Origin: Purshia tridentata
Lineage: Eukaryota; Streptophyta; Magnoliopsida; Rosales; Rosaceae
Direction of reading: 5' to 3'
Assembly: GCA_003254885.1 (NCBI GenBank)
Contig: QANT01000760.1
Span: forward strand, 49,925-113,924
DNA length: 64,000 nt
This document shows, in pieces, positions 36,842-48,916 of this stretch. The notes under the pieces were generated by a model that made no database searches, was not told where the DNA came from, and saw only the letters and a program-made list of their open reading frames with translations. The translations under genes were made by a program, and so were the position numbers. Position 1 is the stretch's first letter, and each line of letters starts with the position of its first letter.

Positions 36842-37627
36842 TTCTATTTCCACCCCAAAAAATTAAAAAATTGGCATACCCTTATTTTCTTTTAATACCT
36901 TTTTTTATCATCATTGTGAAGAAAAATAACATTACACCAATAATTAATTGGTTCATTCCTAAGAGTTTCCCAAAGCCTAAAGAAAATGGTCATAACAATC
37001 ATAGTTAAAGGAGGAGTTTCACAAATTTGTCAAAGACTCAAACGATTTTAGTAAATATTCCGTATATATATGTCAATATTTTAAAAATATTATTATATTT
37101 TTGATATGGGAGGGAGGAATCAAATTTAAAATTTCTTCCAACATTGAGCGAATAAATATTACTAAAATATTGTATGAAGGTCACTTATTATGAGGCAAGT
37201 GAGCATATAGTATGAGGGTCATTTGGATAATCAGACTAAAAGAGTTACAAATTACTGAAGTTTTTTTAATTTTCTTTTCGGGATACAAATAACTAAAGTT
37301 GTTAATCATAAATGAAAAAGTTTGGTGTTTGGTGTAACTTTTAAAAATACAGATATGCGCTATATTAGAAGAAAACTACAAACAAAACTTAATTTAAAAA
37401 AATGAGATGGTAAATTAAACAAATTAAAATAACTGCCGGAGAGAAATATTTTGATGTTTTGAAGTATGGAGAAAAATTACGAGGACATTTTGAAAGCTGG
37501 CGGCTACGTTAACGAAAAAAAAAAAAAAAGGCTTCACCGGTTTTAATGCCCGGCTTTCTCAAACTGATACTGTCTCCGAGTTTTCTCGTTTTTTGTTTCG
37601 CGGGATTTTCAAACTGCAGAATAGGCA
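36842..37627. other. Intergenic, upstream of the PPR gene
   Basis: AT-rich sequence with no recognised element; the last 100 bp or so form the leader of the PPR gene. An upstream ATG at 37546 opens a 70-codon frame that overlaps the PPR start in another frame and could act as an upstream ORF. Confidence 0.4.
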
Positions 37628-39487
37628 ATGCTTTCGCCGACTTTCTTGCCACCACGTATTGGTCTCAATCTTCACCAACAACCAACCCCTCTAGTCTATG
37701 TTCAACCACTGAAACAAAGAAAGCATTCAAATTTAAATTCAAATTCAAGGACCAGTAATCACAAAACCCCGAGGATTTTTTGTTGCTTTTCTTGCGGAAA
37801 ATCATCTTCAACATGCAATATTCAGGATTTTAGCTCCAGCGAAAACCCAGATGCCGAATTCTCTGAAACTCAGCCACTGAGCCATAGCCTAAGACCCTAT
37901 TTGATTGCGCTTTGGCTTCGGTCTTGTCGTAGTGTAAAAGAAGTGAGAAGAGTGCATGCGATTGCTTTGAGGTGTTTAGTGAACCCTATTACGTATGTTT
38001 TGAATAATTTGATTTCTGCTTATTTAGCGTTTCGGGAGTTAGTCGATGCTCGTAACGTGTTTGACAAAATGACGGTGAGGAATGTGGTTTCTTGGACCGC
38101 CATTATTAATGGGTACTTGAACTTCGGTTTGGATGATGAAGCGTTGGGTTTGTTTAGTGATGCTATTGATGATGGAATTCAACTGAACGGGAAGATGTCT
38201 GTGTGTGTGTTGAATCTGTGTAGTAAGAGGTTGGATTATGAGCTTGGGATGCAAATCCATGCTGGGGTTGTGAAAGGCGGTTGGAGCAACTTGATTGTTG
38301 ACAGTGCTGTTGTTAAGTTATATGCGCAATGTGGGGAGCTGTCGAGGGCTTTTCGCGCATTTGATCAGATGCCGAAGTGGGATGTAGTTTGTTGGACAAC
38401 TATGATAACTGCTTGTTCCCAACAAGGGCACGGACAAGAGGCTTTTTCGCTGTTCTCACATATGTTGAGTGACGGGTTTTCCCCGAATGAGTTTACGGTG
38501 TGTGGTGTTCTCAAGGCTTGTGGGGAAGAGAAGGAATTGGGATTTGGGAGACAGTTACATGGTGCCATAGTTAAGAAGATTTACAAGAATGATATTTTTA
38601 TAGGCACTTCTCTGGTTGATATGTATGCAAAATGTGGGGAGATTGAAGACTCAAGAAACGTGTTTGATGGAATGAGGAACAGGAACACAGTTACATGGAC
38701 ATCTATTATAGCAGGGTATGCTCGAACGGGCCTCAGTGAGGAGGCCATATACCTCTTTCAAGTAATGAAGAGGCGAAACATATTTGTCAACAACTTGACC
38801 ATTCTAAGCATTCTCAGAGCTTGTGGCTCGATTAGGGATTCACTGATGGGGAGGGAAGTTCATGCACAGATAGTCAAGAACTCAATCGAAACCAATTTAT
38901 ACTTGGGGAGTACTCTGGTGTGGTTCTACTGTAGGTGTGGAGAGTATTCTACTGCCACAAAGGTCCTCCAACAAATGCCTCTTAAAGATGTTGTATCGTG
39001 GACTGCCATCATTTCTGGCTGTGCACAGCTTGGGCATGAGCCTGAAGCTCTTGAGTTCTTGAAAGAAATGATGGAGGATGGGGTGGAGCCCAACGCGTTT
39101 ACTTATTCATCCGCTTTGAAAGCATGTGCTCAGCTGGAAACAGTTGAGCAGGGGAAATTGATTCACTCCTCTGCGAATAAAAGTCCTGCCCTGTCTAATG
39201 TGTTTGTGGGTAGCGCTTTGATTTATATGTATGCAAAGTGTGGCTATGTAACGGAGGCATTTCAAGTTTTTGACAGCATGCCAGAACGGAATTTGGTTTC
39301 GTGGAAGGCTATGATACTGGGTTATGCAAGGAATGGTCTCTGCCAAGAGGCTTTGAAGCTCATGTATCGGATGCGAGCAGAGGGTTTTGAGGTCGATGAT
39401 TACATTCTTGGAACTGTTCTCACTGCATGTGGAGATATTGAGTGGGATATGGGCCCTTCATTTGAGTGTAGCTTGCAGTCCAGTTGA
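37628..39487 (+). CDS. PDM1: Chloroplast pentatricopeptide-repeat protein, PDM1/SEL1-like
   Basis: RNA-binding PPR protein closest in my reading to Arabidopsis At4g18520 (PDM1/SEL1), which acts in plastid RNA metabolism and chloroplast development. It is a single intron-free ORF of 619 residues, almost the same length as the Arabidopsis protein (617). The first 75 or so residues are Ser/Thr/Lys-rich, as in a transit peptide. From about residue 95 there is a PLS-type array, with repeated VVSWTAIINGY, FTVCGVLKAC and DMYAKCGEIEDSRNVFDGM patterns. Closely matching stretches include NRNTVTWTSIIAGYAR and FTYSSALKACAQ. The C-terminus MRAEGFEVDDYILGTVLTAC ends shortly after, with no E, E+ or DYW domain, as in PDM1. 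This argues against a DYW editing deaminase. Confidence 0.9.
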   Translation: MLSPTFLPPRIGLNLHQQPTPLVYVQPLKQRKHSNLNSNSRTSNHKTPRIFCCFSCGKSSSTCNIQDFSSSENPDAEFSETQPLSHSLRPYLIALWLRSCRSVKEVRRVHAIALRCLVNPITYVLNNLISAYLAFRELVDARNVFDKMTVRNVVSWTAIINGYLNFGLDDEALGLFSDAIDDGIQLNGKMSVCVLNLCSKRLDYELGMQIHAGVVKGGWSNLIVDSAVVKLYAQCGELSRAFRAFDQMPKWDVVCWTTMITACSQQGHGQEAFSLFSHMLSDGFSPNEFTVCGVLKACGEEKELGFGRQLHGAIVKKIYKNDIFIGTSLVDMYAKCGEIEDSRNVFDGMRNRNTVTWTSIIAGYARTGLSEEAIYLFQVMKRRNIFVNNLTILSILRACGSIRDSLMGREVHAQIVKNSIETNLYLGSTLVWFYCRCGEYSTATKVLQQMPLKDVVSWTAIISGCAQLGHEPEALEFLKEMMEDGVEPNAFTYSSALKACAQLETVEQGKLIHSSANKSPALSNVFVGSALIYMYAKCGYVTEAFQVFDSMPERNLVSWKAMILGYARNGLCQEALKLMYRMRAEGFEVDDYILGTVLTACGDIEWDMGPSFECSLQSS

Positions 39488-42291
39488 TCTTTTTGCCTGA
39501 GATGGCTACCTGGATCAGATATATATCCACTATATGCAGTGTTTATAAAGCTGAATTAATGGGAGTAACCCAGTGTCAAACTTGAACTGCCATGGGAGGG
39601 TCCAGCTTTGCTAACTTCTTGTCCAAGTAACATGGCCTTAGCCTTTTCTTCAGAATCATGGGAATATTACCGTGCTAGAGGCCCTTGGAAATACTGAACT
39701 CTGTGGATGTGAGCAATTAAAAATGGAGAATGTAGCAACTGTTCATTGTAGCTATGTAAATATACATTCACTTTAAGAAGCCCTTGTGTTTTATAAGATG
39801 TACGAAACTCTTCTGAATATCGTCTGCACTTTCAGAAATTCTTGTTTTAAATAGTCATACTGAATAAAGGAGTAGATTTTTTGAGTTCCACAATTCCACG
39901 TATATGTATGTGGGTCAATCACAAGTTTCCCGAAGTATGAGCAGGAACCTTGTGACAGTGGCGTGCGATCTGCATACTTTGTGACCAAATAAGTCCTTGC
40001 TCTGTATTTTCTAGATTTCAAACCAAAATTCACTTATCAGGTGAAAAGTTAAAGCCCTTATGTTGCAGAGCTCTGACTTTGATGCTTTCGTTCGGAAAAG
40101 TAGGAAAGAAAAAATCTGGTTTATCTGCTCTCAGCTGCCTATAAATTCACATGCAAAACAGCATGAGTAGGACTAAACCCAAATCCCTAATAACATAAAC
40201 TGCAATGATGAGAGACGTGTGACTGACATATGACGATTGCTCAAGTTAAAACCATCGACATTAAACTGGAATATAGTTCAAACTAAAGGGATAAAAAATT
40301 TCAGTACATGTGAGATATGCATCATTTATTTGTTTTTATTTTACTTCTAAATAGTTCTAATCGTAATTTTATATTATTGTACAAATAAGAGGAGTAAAAG
40401 ATGAAATAAATCCAAATTAGGAGAGTAAAAAATTAAAATTTGAAATATGTAAGTCCCCCACCCACCATCCTCTCACCGTATTATTAAAAATGCCACATCA
40501 ACTATGTCTAGCGTCTAGCGTTACTTTTAACGTTTTTTCGAATGAAAACTTTGATGAACCTAGTATATTATAATTTTCGTTAGTTAATATATGAATTTAA
40601 AATATTTTATTGTGCGTGGACTTATTTGAAATACTCATGTAGATATATTTGTATTGAGCCTTACAAAAACATAACAATCTTATTTATTAGCCATAAAATA
40701 TTAATAGATGGTTAGGATTATAAAATTAGGACAGTAATTATGAGAGAGAGGATTCAGGATTGCACCAACCAATTCCTCCAATAGTTCAATTACGTAGGTA
40801 CGAACCAATCTACAAGTAATGATATTTGTGTCATAAAAAATGAGTTATTTGGAATAAGATTATATTAAAAAGGAAAGAAATCATATGATTCATATCCAAA
40901 ACATGGTCCCATGCAATCCCACACGTATAAAATAAAACGAGTGTGTCGAAAGTCCAAACCCACTCCACACTCTTTTTGATTTTTATTTGTCATCCCACGG
41001 ACTTCCCGCTTCGCTGCGCCTCTCTCTTCCCTCTGAAAATCGCGGTTTCATTTCAATCTCCTTCAATGCCATCTCTGTAACTCCTCGAGATCTTTCTCCA
41101 TCTCCACTCTACTTCTTCTTCTCTCTCGCCAGCTCCTCTCCAATCCAAACGCGCTCTCTCAGCCCCTCTCAGATCTGTGAGATTCCTCTCTCATTTTCTC
41201 TATTGCTTGATGAAATTCTCAGTTGAGTTTTGTAATAATTCGTAGCGTTAATTCTTTAATTGGGTGCTAATTCACTTTATTACCTGTTTGTTTACTGAGA
41301 AAATGGAGGTGATCAGGAAGGAAAGTCATTTATACTTTACCCTCTCCCCCGCACCTTCTCTGTTTGGTCAAACAGTTGAAAATTCCCCTTCGCTGAATGA
41401 ATGGTGAAGGTTGAGTTCAAATGAACTCTGGGTTGTGCGATTGCATATTCTTGTCTTGTTTACACGAGTGCGTTTAGGTAAGGTTTAAGCATGGCCCTTT
41501 CATGCAATAATTGTGGATGAATGCAAGCATGTCAAATCATGTGTATCTCTGTCTTTTATGTTTGCGTAATGGGCTGGTAGCCTCTGGCCCAATTGGGTAC
41601 ACTGGTATTTGCTGTTACTATCTTGCTGGGTTAGGATTGACTTTCATGTGTATGCCCTTATTAGCAGAAGGAAGCAATAATTCTTCGGTGTGGAGAAAAA
41701 TATATAGCAACATAATCAGTGAAGAAAACTATTTTACATTATGGCTAGTACTTCATGTAGAAAACAAAATCTAGCCTGAATAATATTCTCTTGCCCATTG
41801 AGTTTGATAGCTCCTTTTGCTGTTTAATCAACTAAGGTAGTCATGTTGCTATTTATGAAGGCCATCGCTTAGGTTTCATGGAGTGATGATGTTTACTTAG
41901 ACAAGGAATCCATTGGTATCGCATAAGGATTGGTAGTTGGCAACCCGGAACTGCTTACAAATTTTGTGTTTGGTGAAGTTTTGATAAATTGCTTTGTGAA
42001 TGTATACAATTTAGTATGTAGTACCTGATAACAATTCTAGACTTGTTGGTTGTAAGTATTTTTTTTTTAATATTTTTTTTAATGAATTGGGAGTTTAGAA
42101 ACTGTAATTTTATAACAGTATTAGTTTATCAATATCATTCAACAATTAGCAGCTCTGCAAGTTATGTCAGTGAAAAGTTATTTGCTAAACTATTGCAGGA
42201 TCGTGCATAGATTCTCTGAAAGTTCACAGTCTACCAATTCTAGGGTTGTCTTTTAATGATTTAGTGCTTGAAATTTATTCTTGCCGGCCTC
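39488..42291. other. Intergenic and 5' leader of the DEP-glutaredoxin gene
   Basis: 39488-40900 is the PPR 3' flank plus unannotated AT-rich DNA. From about 40960 there is a CT-rich leader, probably an untranslated first exon ending near 41180 (TCTGTGAG) and followed by a long 5'-UTR intron reaching about 42200. The 87-codon frame at 41511-41774 lies in that intron and has no recognised similarity. Confidence 0.45.
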
Positions 42292-45200
42292 ATGGAAAAG
42301 GAGGCTTCAACTGAGGAACATATTACTAGTTCTCTGGCTGCTCAAAAGGCCAGAGAGACACTTGCTCTTCAGAAAGAAGATCAGGGAGAACCACCAAAGG
42401 AGAGGAAATCTTTAGGTATAAGCACTGGTGGTCCCAAGTTAGACAATGATGATGGATATGGTGAATTGGTTGACAAGACGGACAAGAGCGGGGATTTGAA
42501 GTCTAAAGATCAGGGACAAAAGTTAGAGAAGAATCCAATTCACAGTGACATGGGTGGGAAGATTGATGAGAGTAGGGATTTGGAGTCTAATGCTCAAGAA
42601 AAAGAGTTAGGCTCTAATAAGGGACAAAGGGACTCCAGTGATAAGGTAATAGAGTCATTAGCTCAAGAAGAAAATGGTGTACAGGATAACTTGGGTAAGA
42701 AGACAGATGAGAGTAAGGTTTTGGAGTTTAAAGCTCAACAGCAATCAAGCCAAACCATAGAAAATATTCTTGGCGAGGAGGAGGAGCCAGAGCCGGTCTT
42801 TGATGGAACAGAGGTTCCTGGGATGGGAGCTAACAGAAGTATGCCCATGCACAATTCAGATCTTGATTCAGAGACCCAGGGGGTAGTTGAAAAGGCAGTG
42901 TCTCTTAAAAACCTTGTTAAGGTCAAGGGTATAATTGCAGTCTCCACTTTTCTGCGTCGTCTTTCTGGGAAAAGAGATGAAGGCGGAGATGATGTTCTTG
43001 ACAATGCAGTCAAGAATGCATCAGATTCTGAACCAGCACAAGCTTCAGCCATAAAAGGAAGAGTTATACTGTACACAAGATTAGGATGCCAGGACTGCAA
43101 AGAGGCTAGGTTATTTTTGTACAGGAAGAATCTCAGATATGTTGAGATCAATATCGATGTATATCCCAGTAGGAAGCATGAGCTAGAAAAATTTGCTGGG
43201 TCCTCTGCTGTTCCAAAGGTGTTTTTCAATGAAGTCCTTATTGGAGGTTTGAGTGAGCTAAAGGGCTTGGAGGAGTCTGGCGAGCTTGATGAGAAGATTG
43301 ATTATCTGTTTAGTGAACCACCGTCATTTAAAGCTCCTTTGCCGCCACTTTCGGGTGAAGATGATTTGTCTAGTAGTGGAGCTATTGATGAACTAGCTCT
43401 ACTTGCCGTAAAAATGAAAGAATTTGTTGAAGTGAAGGATCGATTTTATAAAATGCGCTGGTTCACCAACTGTTTTTTAGGTTCAGAAGCGGTGGATTTC
43501 TTATCAGAGGATCAGTATCTGGAGAGGGAAGAGGTTAGTTGGATTTTTATGTTTTTGGGAAAGTAAGTTGAATTTCTTTTAATGGTCTGTTGACCAGATC
43601 TTCCTAAGGAATTATTGGGCATCATTTACTTTAAATTTTTCTATTGTAGATTCGTAGAGCATGCTTTTGGAATCTATCATATATACAAGAATTGATTTCA
43701 GTTTTGAGTGTATTGATCATTAACTCTTCCCCATTTCCTTTTGGTTTGTGTTATGAGACAGGCTATCGAATTTGGGAGAAAGCTTGCAAGCAAACTCTTC
43801 TTTCAACATGTTCTTGAGTGAGTCCCTTGAAATATTTGTTTAAGTGTCTTCTACTCTATTTCGCTTTGTTTCCCCTGACTGTTTGATTTGTGAGAGGTGT
43901 TTTGGAAAATGAGCTTTACATGATTCATTCTTTTGTCAAAAAGTACAGTTAGTGTGGGACCTACATACTTTCTTAAACAATCAAACACATGAAATATAGG
44001 CACAATTCTAATTTTTTCCATGTCAAACCAATTTGCAACACATATATATATTTCCATTATGAACATTTTTTCTCATCTGTTTGTTCCCAATGACGCTTTT
44101 ACGTTGCTCTAGGGAAAATCTATTCGAGGATGGGAGCCACCTGTATCGGTTCTTGGATGATGATCCAATTGTGTCTCAATGTCACAACATTCCAAGGGGT
44201 ATAATTGATGTTAAGCCAAAGCCCATCATAGAAATAGCATCAAGGTTGAGATTTTTATCGTATGCAATCCTTGAAGCCTATGTGTCAGAAGATGGAAAGC
44301 ATGTTGATTACAGGAGTATCCATGGAAGTGAGGAATTTGCAAGGTTTTCCTTCTTTTTTCCTTTTTTCTTACTTCCTAAAGGACCTTTAGCTGTGGAAAA
44401 CGTAGTTTGGTATCTTGATAAACTATTTATGTTTTTATATCGAAGATATTGTTAATGCTCATATCTTTGTAGGTATCTGAGAACTATAGAAGAGCTTCAA
44501 AGAGTGGAAGTGCAGAACATGCGGAGGGAGGAGAGACTTGCTTTCTTTATAAATCTCTACAATATGATGGCCATCCATGCAATATTGGTATGGGGTCATC
44601 CATCTGGAGCAATAGAAAGAAGGAGGTTGTTTGGAGACTTCAAGTATGTTGTTGGTGGGTCCACGTACTCACTTTCAGCTATTCAAAATGGTATATTACG
44701 GGGAAACCAGCGAACGCCTTACAATCTCATGAAACCGTTTGGTGCAAAAGATAAGCGTTCCATGGTATGATGGTACTAATGTTCTTCTGTATTGACATGG
44801 TTTAAATTTGCCGTATCTTTCTTTTAAGTTTTTGATTTCATGTATAACTTATATGATTGAACAAATTTGGCTTCCCACATATGTAGTATTTCAGAATGCT
44901 TTTGGCCATAAAATTGGAAAATCAATAAACAGTTTGCTACTAGGCAAGTTTATCTTGTATTTATTGCCAATAACTCATTTTTCCCCTTCCCATATCAGGT
45001 GGCTCTTCCTTACCCAGAGCCTCTTATTCATTTTGCTCTGGTTTGTGGTACTCGATCAAGCCCTGCTCTTCGATGCTATTCTTCAGGGGACATTGATAAA
45101 GAGTTGATGGAAGCAGCCCGTTATTATTTAAGAAATGGGGGTCTTATTATTGATTTCGATGCCATGGTTGCATCAGCTAGTATAATTCTTAAATGGTAAG

Positions 45201-45547
45201 TTGTTCAAAGAAAGGGCTCTAATTTCTAATTCTTAAGGGTGGGGATCTTCTGAGAACTTGCTGTGTGGAGTTCAATGTTCAATTAGTTGCTCTAATAGGA
45301 GTCCAACCCAAAACCTTCCTCTTATTGTGTATTATTCTGAAACTTTCTGATAATTAACTTCTCTCATCTAATGATAATCCTCAATGCTCTCAGGTTTAGC
45401 ATAGACTTTGGTAAGAATGAGGTAGAGGTACTGAAGCACTCATCAAACTACTTAGACCCTGCCGTCTCAGAAGCTTTACTGGAGTTGCTTGCCAACTCTC
45501 AGTTGAAGGTGATATATCAGCCTTATGACTGGGGTTTGAACTGCTAG
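42292..45547 (+). CDS. Multidomain protein: glutaredoxin + DEP + DUF547
   Basis: Plant-type fusion with no defined pathway. Exons 42292-43533, 43762-43817, 44113-44343, 44473-44764, 44999-45195 and 45394-45547 give 723 residues with matching phases. The start is the first ATG in the open frame (MEKEASTEEH). Residues 1-250 are charged, low-complexity and probably disordered, with repeated D-E-S-K and L-E-S/F motifs. A glutaredoxin fold follows at about 255-340: GRVILYTRLGCQDC with the CxxC active site at 266-269, the cis-proline AVPKVFF at 306-308 and then IGGLSEL. A DEP domain is at about 367-455 (RFYKMRWFTNCFLGSEAVDFL, ending HLYRFLDDDP). DUF547 spans about 515-650 (RLAFFINLYNMMAIHAIL, then NGILRGNQ and FALVCGTRSSPAL). 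The last residues are YQPYDWGLNC. The likely activity is a thiol switch or a membrane-signalling scaffold, by domain analogy only. Confidence 0.9.
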
Positions 45548-47277
45548 TGTTAGACATAGCTTTTTTGCATACCATATACAGCTCTAAATATTTAGATTTC
45601 TTTGTTTTACATAAAATTAGCATTATGATTATTGGTATCTCCATTCGAGGTCGCATAGACATACAGCAGATGCTTTTTCTTTCTTTTGTTAAATTTTAAA
45701 TAGGATGGTCGACAGACGCATTGGAAATGTACTTGGTGACTCATACACGATGGTCTTGGTTTAAATTACAATCTTCATACCCCTTATGTCTTTTTCTTTT
45801 TACGTTTTGATTTCTTTCCTTTTATCATAAATTTTTTCTTATCATCAAATGCATGAATATACTCATTGTCTTGTAAAACATTTGTGAATGCTGCATATTC
45901 AGAATCTCTGTAAAACAGAGATACTTGGGAACAGGTCACTGTGTAATGAATAATTCTTATTTGGAAATGTTAATTCTTAATGGTGACCCCATGAATCATT
46001 GCTTGGGAGTCGGGAAATCTCAACGATCTTGGGTTTTGACAATATTTTTTAAACGATTAGATACAATAGTGTCTTTCACCTGACAAATTTTGAGCAGGAG
46101 AATTTATTTTATATAACGTTTATACATTGTTATTCACGGTTATTTAACATTTGTTCTGAATTTGTACAACTATATTATGGATACTAGTCTTTTGCCACAC
46201 GACCTTTCTAAAAATTTAATTAAAATTTTTAATAGTTTATTTGTCTTAAAATAATAGTAGTAGTGGGTTACTAAAAATAAGAGTGCAATTTTTTTTTTAA
46301 TTCTAATAATTCTATTTTACCTTTTTATTCTTTGTTAATAAATAATGTTATTAGTACATATTTTGTAAATGAAAATATTTTTAGAAATCACAAATTTAAC
46401 CATTTTACTCTCTTTCTGGTTTTATATATATAGATGAAACACGTAGGAACAATAAATCATTTAAAGTTTATGTATTTCATTTTTTGTGTGTTTATTATAT
46501 TCAAGCAATTAAACTTTGAATATTAACTAAAATTCCTAAATTTGAAATCTCACATTCCACATGCGATTGGTGAGAGAGTTGGATTTTACTTCCAGAGTCA
46601 ATTTCACAAATCGACATGGCCAATTTTGGCTGATTTTGTTAGAAGCCGCATTTAATAATTGTGTGAGTTTAAAAAGCACAAGTCAGCTTGTTTTTTTTGT
46701 CCGATTTACATGGCATACTCACATTGAGTTCTAGTCTTCTACTATATTGTTATCTTTTTAACGTAATTATGCGGTATGCATATAATGTATCACATAGGTT
46801 GGAACAAAATAATTGGGAGCAAAATTTGGAATAAGTAGCATTCTCTATTGTTTAATTTCTCGAATGATTTCAATCTTTCAGATTATATATGTTTTGAATG
46901 ATTTCATTTTGGGTTTAAATTCTATGATCATAAGCTCTAAACTATAATAACTATAAATTTTCAACCCCAATAAATCCTAAAATCAATAAATTAACCAAAA
47001 CAAAAAAACAAAACAAATAATTGTTGTTGATCATTGGCGTTGAAAATCTGCCCATACCTAAACTGTGAAACATGATTGTTTGCAATTGCAAATCTACCCA
47101 TACTTAAGCTGTGAAAGAATCATTAATTAACAAAGCACTGTAGAAATTTGGTACATCTATTGGGAAAAGTAATTATAAGCTATAAGCAACCCCAAAATGT
47201 CTGGAAAGCTAAAGCCAGCTAGCTATTCCCACTAATTAAAAGCCTTTTCCTCTCCCTTGAGAGTCCATAGCAAACCA
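45548..47277. other. Intergenic upstream of GPAT copy A
   Basis: AT-rich sequence with no gene seen. The GPAT leader begins near its right end, where an ATG at 47197 corresponds to the start codon of the sister copies but runs into an in-frame TAA at 47233. Confidence 0.5.
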
Positions 47278-48916
47278 ATGAAAACCTCCTCCTCCTCTGT
47301 CCAATGTAAGGCCAGCAAGGCCCATGCAACCCACTTCAGGTTTCAGAAATACAACTCCCTTGCTCACAAAGCAGGGCAGCTTTCAAACAGAACACTGTTT
47401 TTCCAGTTTGAGGGAACATTGTTGAGATCATCTTCACTGTTTCCTTACTTCATGCTTGTGGCTTTTGAAGCTGGTGGGCTCTTGAGGGCTCTTGTTTTGC
47501 TTCTTTCAATCCCTTTTGTGTGTTTGCTTGGTGGAGAGCTGGGGATCAATGTAATGGTTTTCGTATGCTTTTTTGGGGTTAGAAAGGAGAGAATGAGAAT
47601 TGGAACAGCTGTACTGCCCCAGTTTTTCTTGGAGGATGTTGGGTGTGGAGGCTTTGATGTGGTAGTGAGGTGTGGGAAAAAGGTGGCAGTGAGTGATATG
47701 CCCAGAGTCATGGTTGAAGGGTTTTTGAAGGAGTGGGTTGGGGTTGATGCTGTTGTTGCAAGAGAACTAAAGATGGTTGGTGGGTACTTTGTGGGTTTGA
47801 TGGAGGAAAAAAACACTAACAGTTTGGATGCAATTCAGATTCTTGGAGATGATAAATCATCAGGTGGTCAAGCAATTGGTATAATTGATTGCCACAATAA
47901 ATTTCTCCATCGGCAACTCTTTTCTCATTGCAAGGTTGGTCATTTATGTGAAACTTGTTTATGGGTTTTGAACTACCCTCTCCTCATTTTAACAATCAAT
48001 ACCCGTATATATATATATGTTGCAGGAGGAGATTTACTTGCTGACTGAAGCTGAGAAGAAGAACTGGCAAAGCCTTCCAAGAGAGAGATACCCAAAGCCA
48101 TTGATCTTCCATGATGGAAGATTGGCCTTCAGACCAACCCCACTTTCCACCTTGGCCATGTTCATGTGGATGCCACTAGGAATTTGCATGTGCATCATCA
48201 GATTCATTGCTGGCATGTTTCTACCTCACTGCATTTGTAACCCAATCTTGGCCTGTACAGGGTTAATTACCACAATTTCAACACCCAACTCCTCCATTAC
48301 CTCCACAAATTATGGTAAAGAAAAACCAAGGGGCATACTGTATGTGTGCAATCACAGAACCTTGCTTGATCCACTCTATGTTCAATTAGCTACCAATAAA
48401 TCTCTCACTGCAGTCACCTACAGTTTGAGTAAAGTCTGTGAGGTAATTGCTCCCATGAGGACTATCAGATTAACAAGAGACAGAGACAGAGATAGGAAAA
48501 CCATGGACAAGTTGCTAAGCCAAGGTGACCTTGTGGTTTGCCCAGAAGGAACCACCTGCAGAGAGCCTTATTTGTTGAGGTTCAGTCCCTTGTTTGCTGA
48601 GCTGACTGATGAAATAGTCCCTGTGGCCATAGATGTGCAAGTGAACATGTTTTATGGCACAACTGCAAGTGGGTTTAAATTCTTGGATCCAGTGTTCCTC
48701 TGCTTGAACCCACATCCTGTTTGCACCATTAGGATTCTTGAGAAATTGCCAGGATCATACACTTGCAAGGTTGGTGGAAAATCACGGTTTGAAGTTGCCA
48801 ATCACGTACAAAGTGAGATTGGCAAAGCTTTGAAATTTGAATGCACAAGTCTCACAAGGAAAGACAAGTATATAATATTGGCAGGCAATGATGGGCGCTT
48901 GAAGGACTCAAGGTGA
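47278..48916 (+). CDS. Glycerol-3-phosphate acyltransferase, land-plant family (copy A)
   Basis: Transfers an acyl group from acyl-CoA to glycerol-3-phosphate. Plant-specific GPATs of this type sit in membranes and feed cutin, suberin or related lipids. Exons 47278-47934 and 48026-48916 give 515 residues. The N-terminal HAD-like domain includes LFPYFMLVAFEAGGLL; the second exon has KPLIFHDGRLAF. The acyltransferase boxes are complete: NHRTLLDP (H-x4-D) and VVCPEGTTCREP. FEVANHVQSEIG is also typical. The sister copies begin MSxxLxSLxA, but here the matching ATG (47197) is followed by a stop after 12 codons in the same frame. The first usable in-frame ATG is 47278, removing about 24 residues. 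The phosphatase motif I is degenerate (FQFEGTLL). It resembles GPAT1-GPAT3 most; the subfamily is not settled. Confidence 0.88.

Noticed and set aside
42268-42291. Earlier start for the DEP-glutaredoxin protein
   Set aside because: The codon there is TTG; the first in-frame ATG is 42292.
42735-43229. 164-codon ORF on the minus strand
   Set aside because: It lies opposite the DEP-glutaredoxin coding exon, whose plus-strand frame has recognisable domains; a shadow frame.
47445-47816. 123-codon minus ORF (and equivalents opposite copies B and C at 52883-53149 and 59379-59705)
   Set aside because: Antisense shadows of GPAT exon 1; they recur at all three paralogs only because the sense sequence is conserved.
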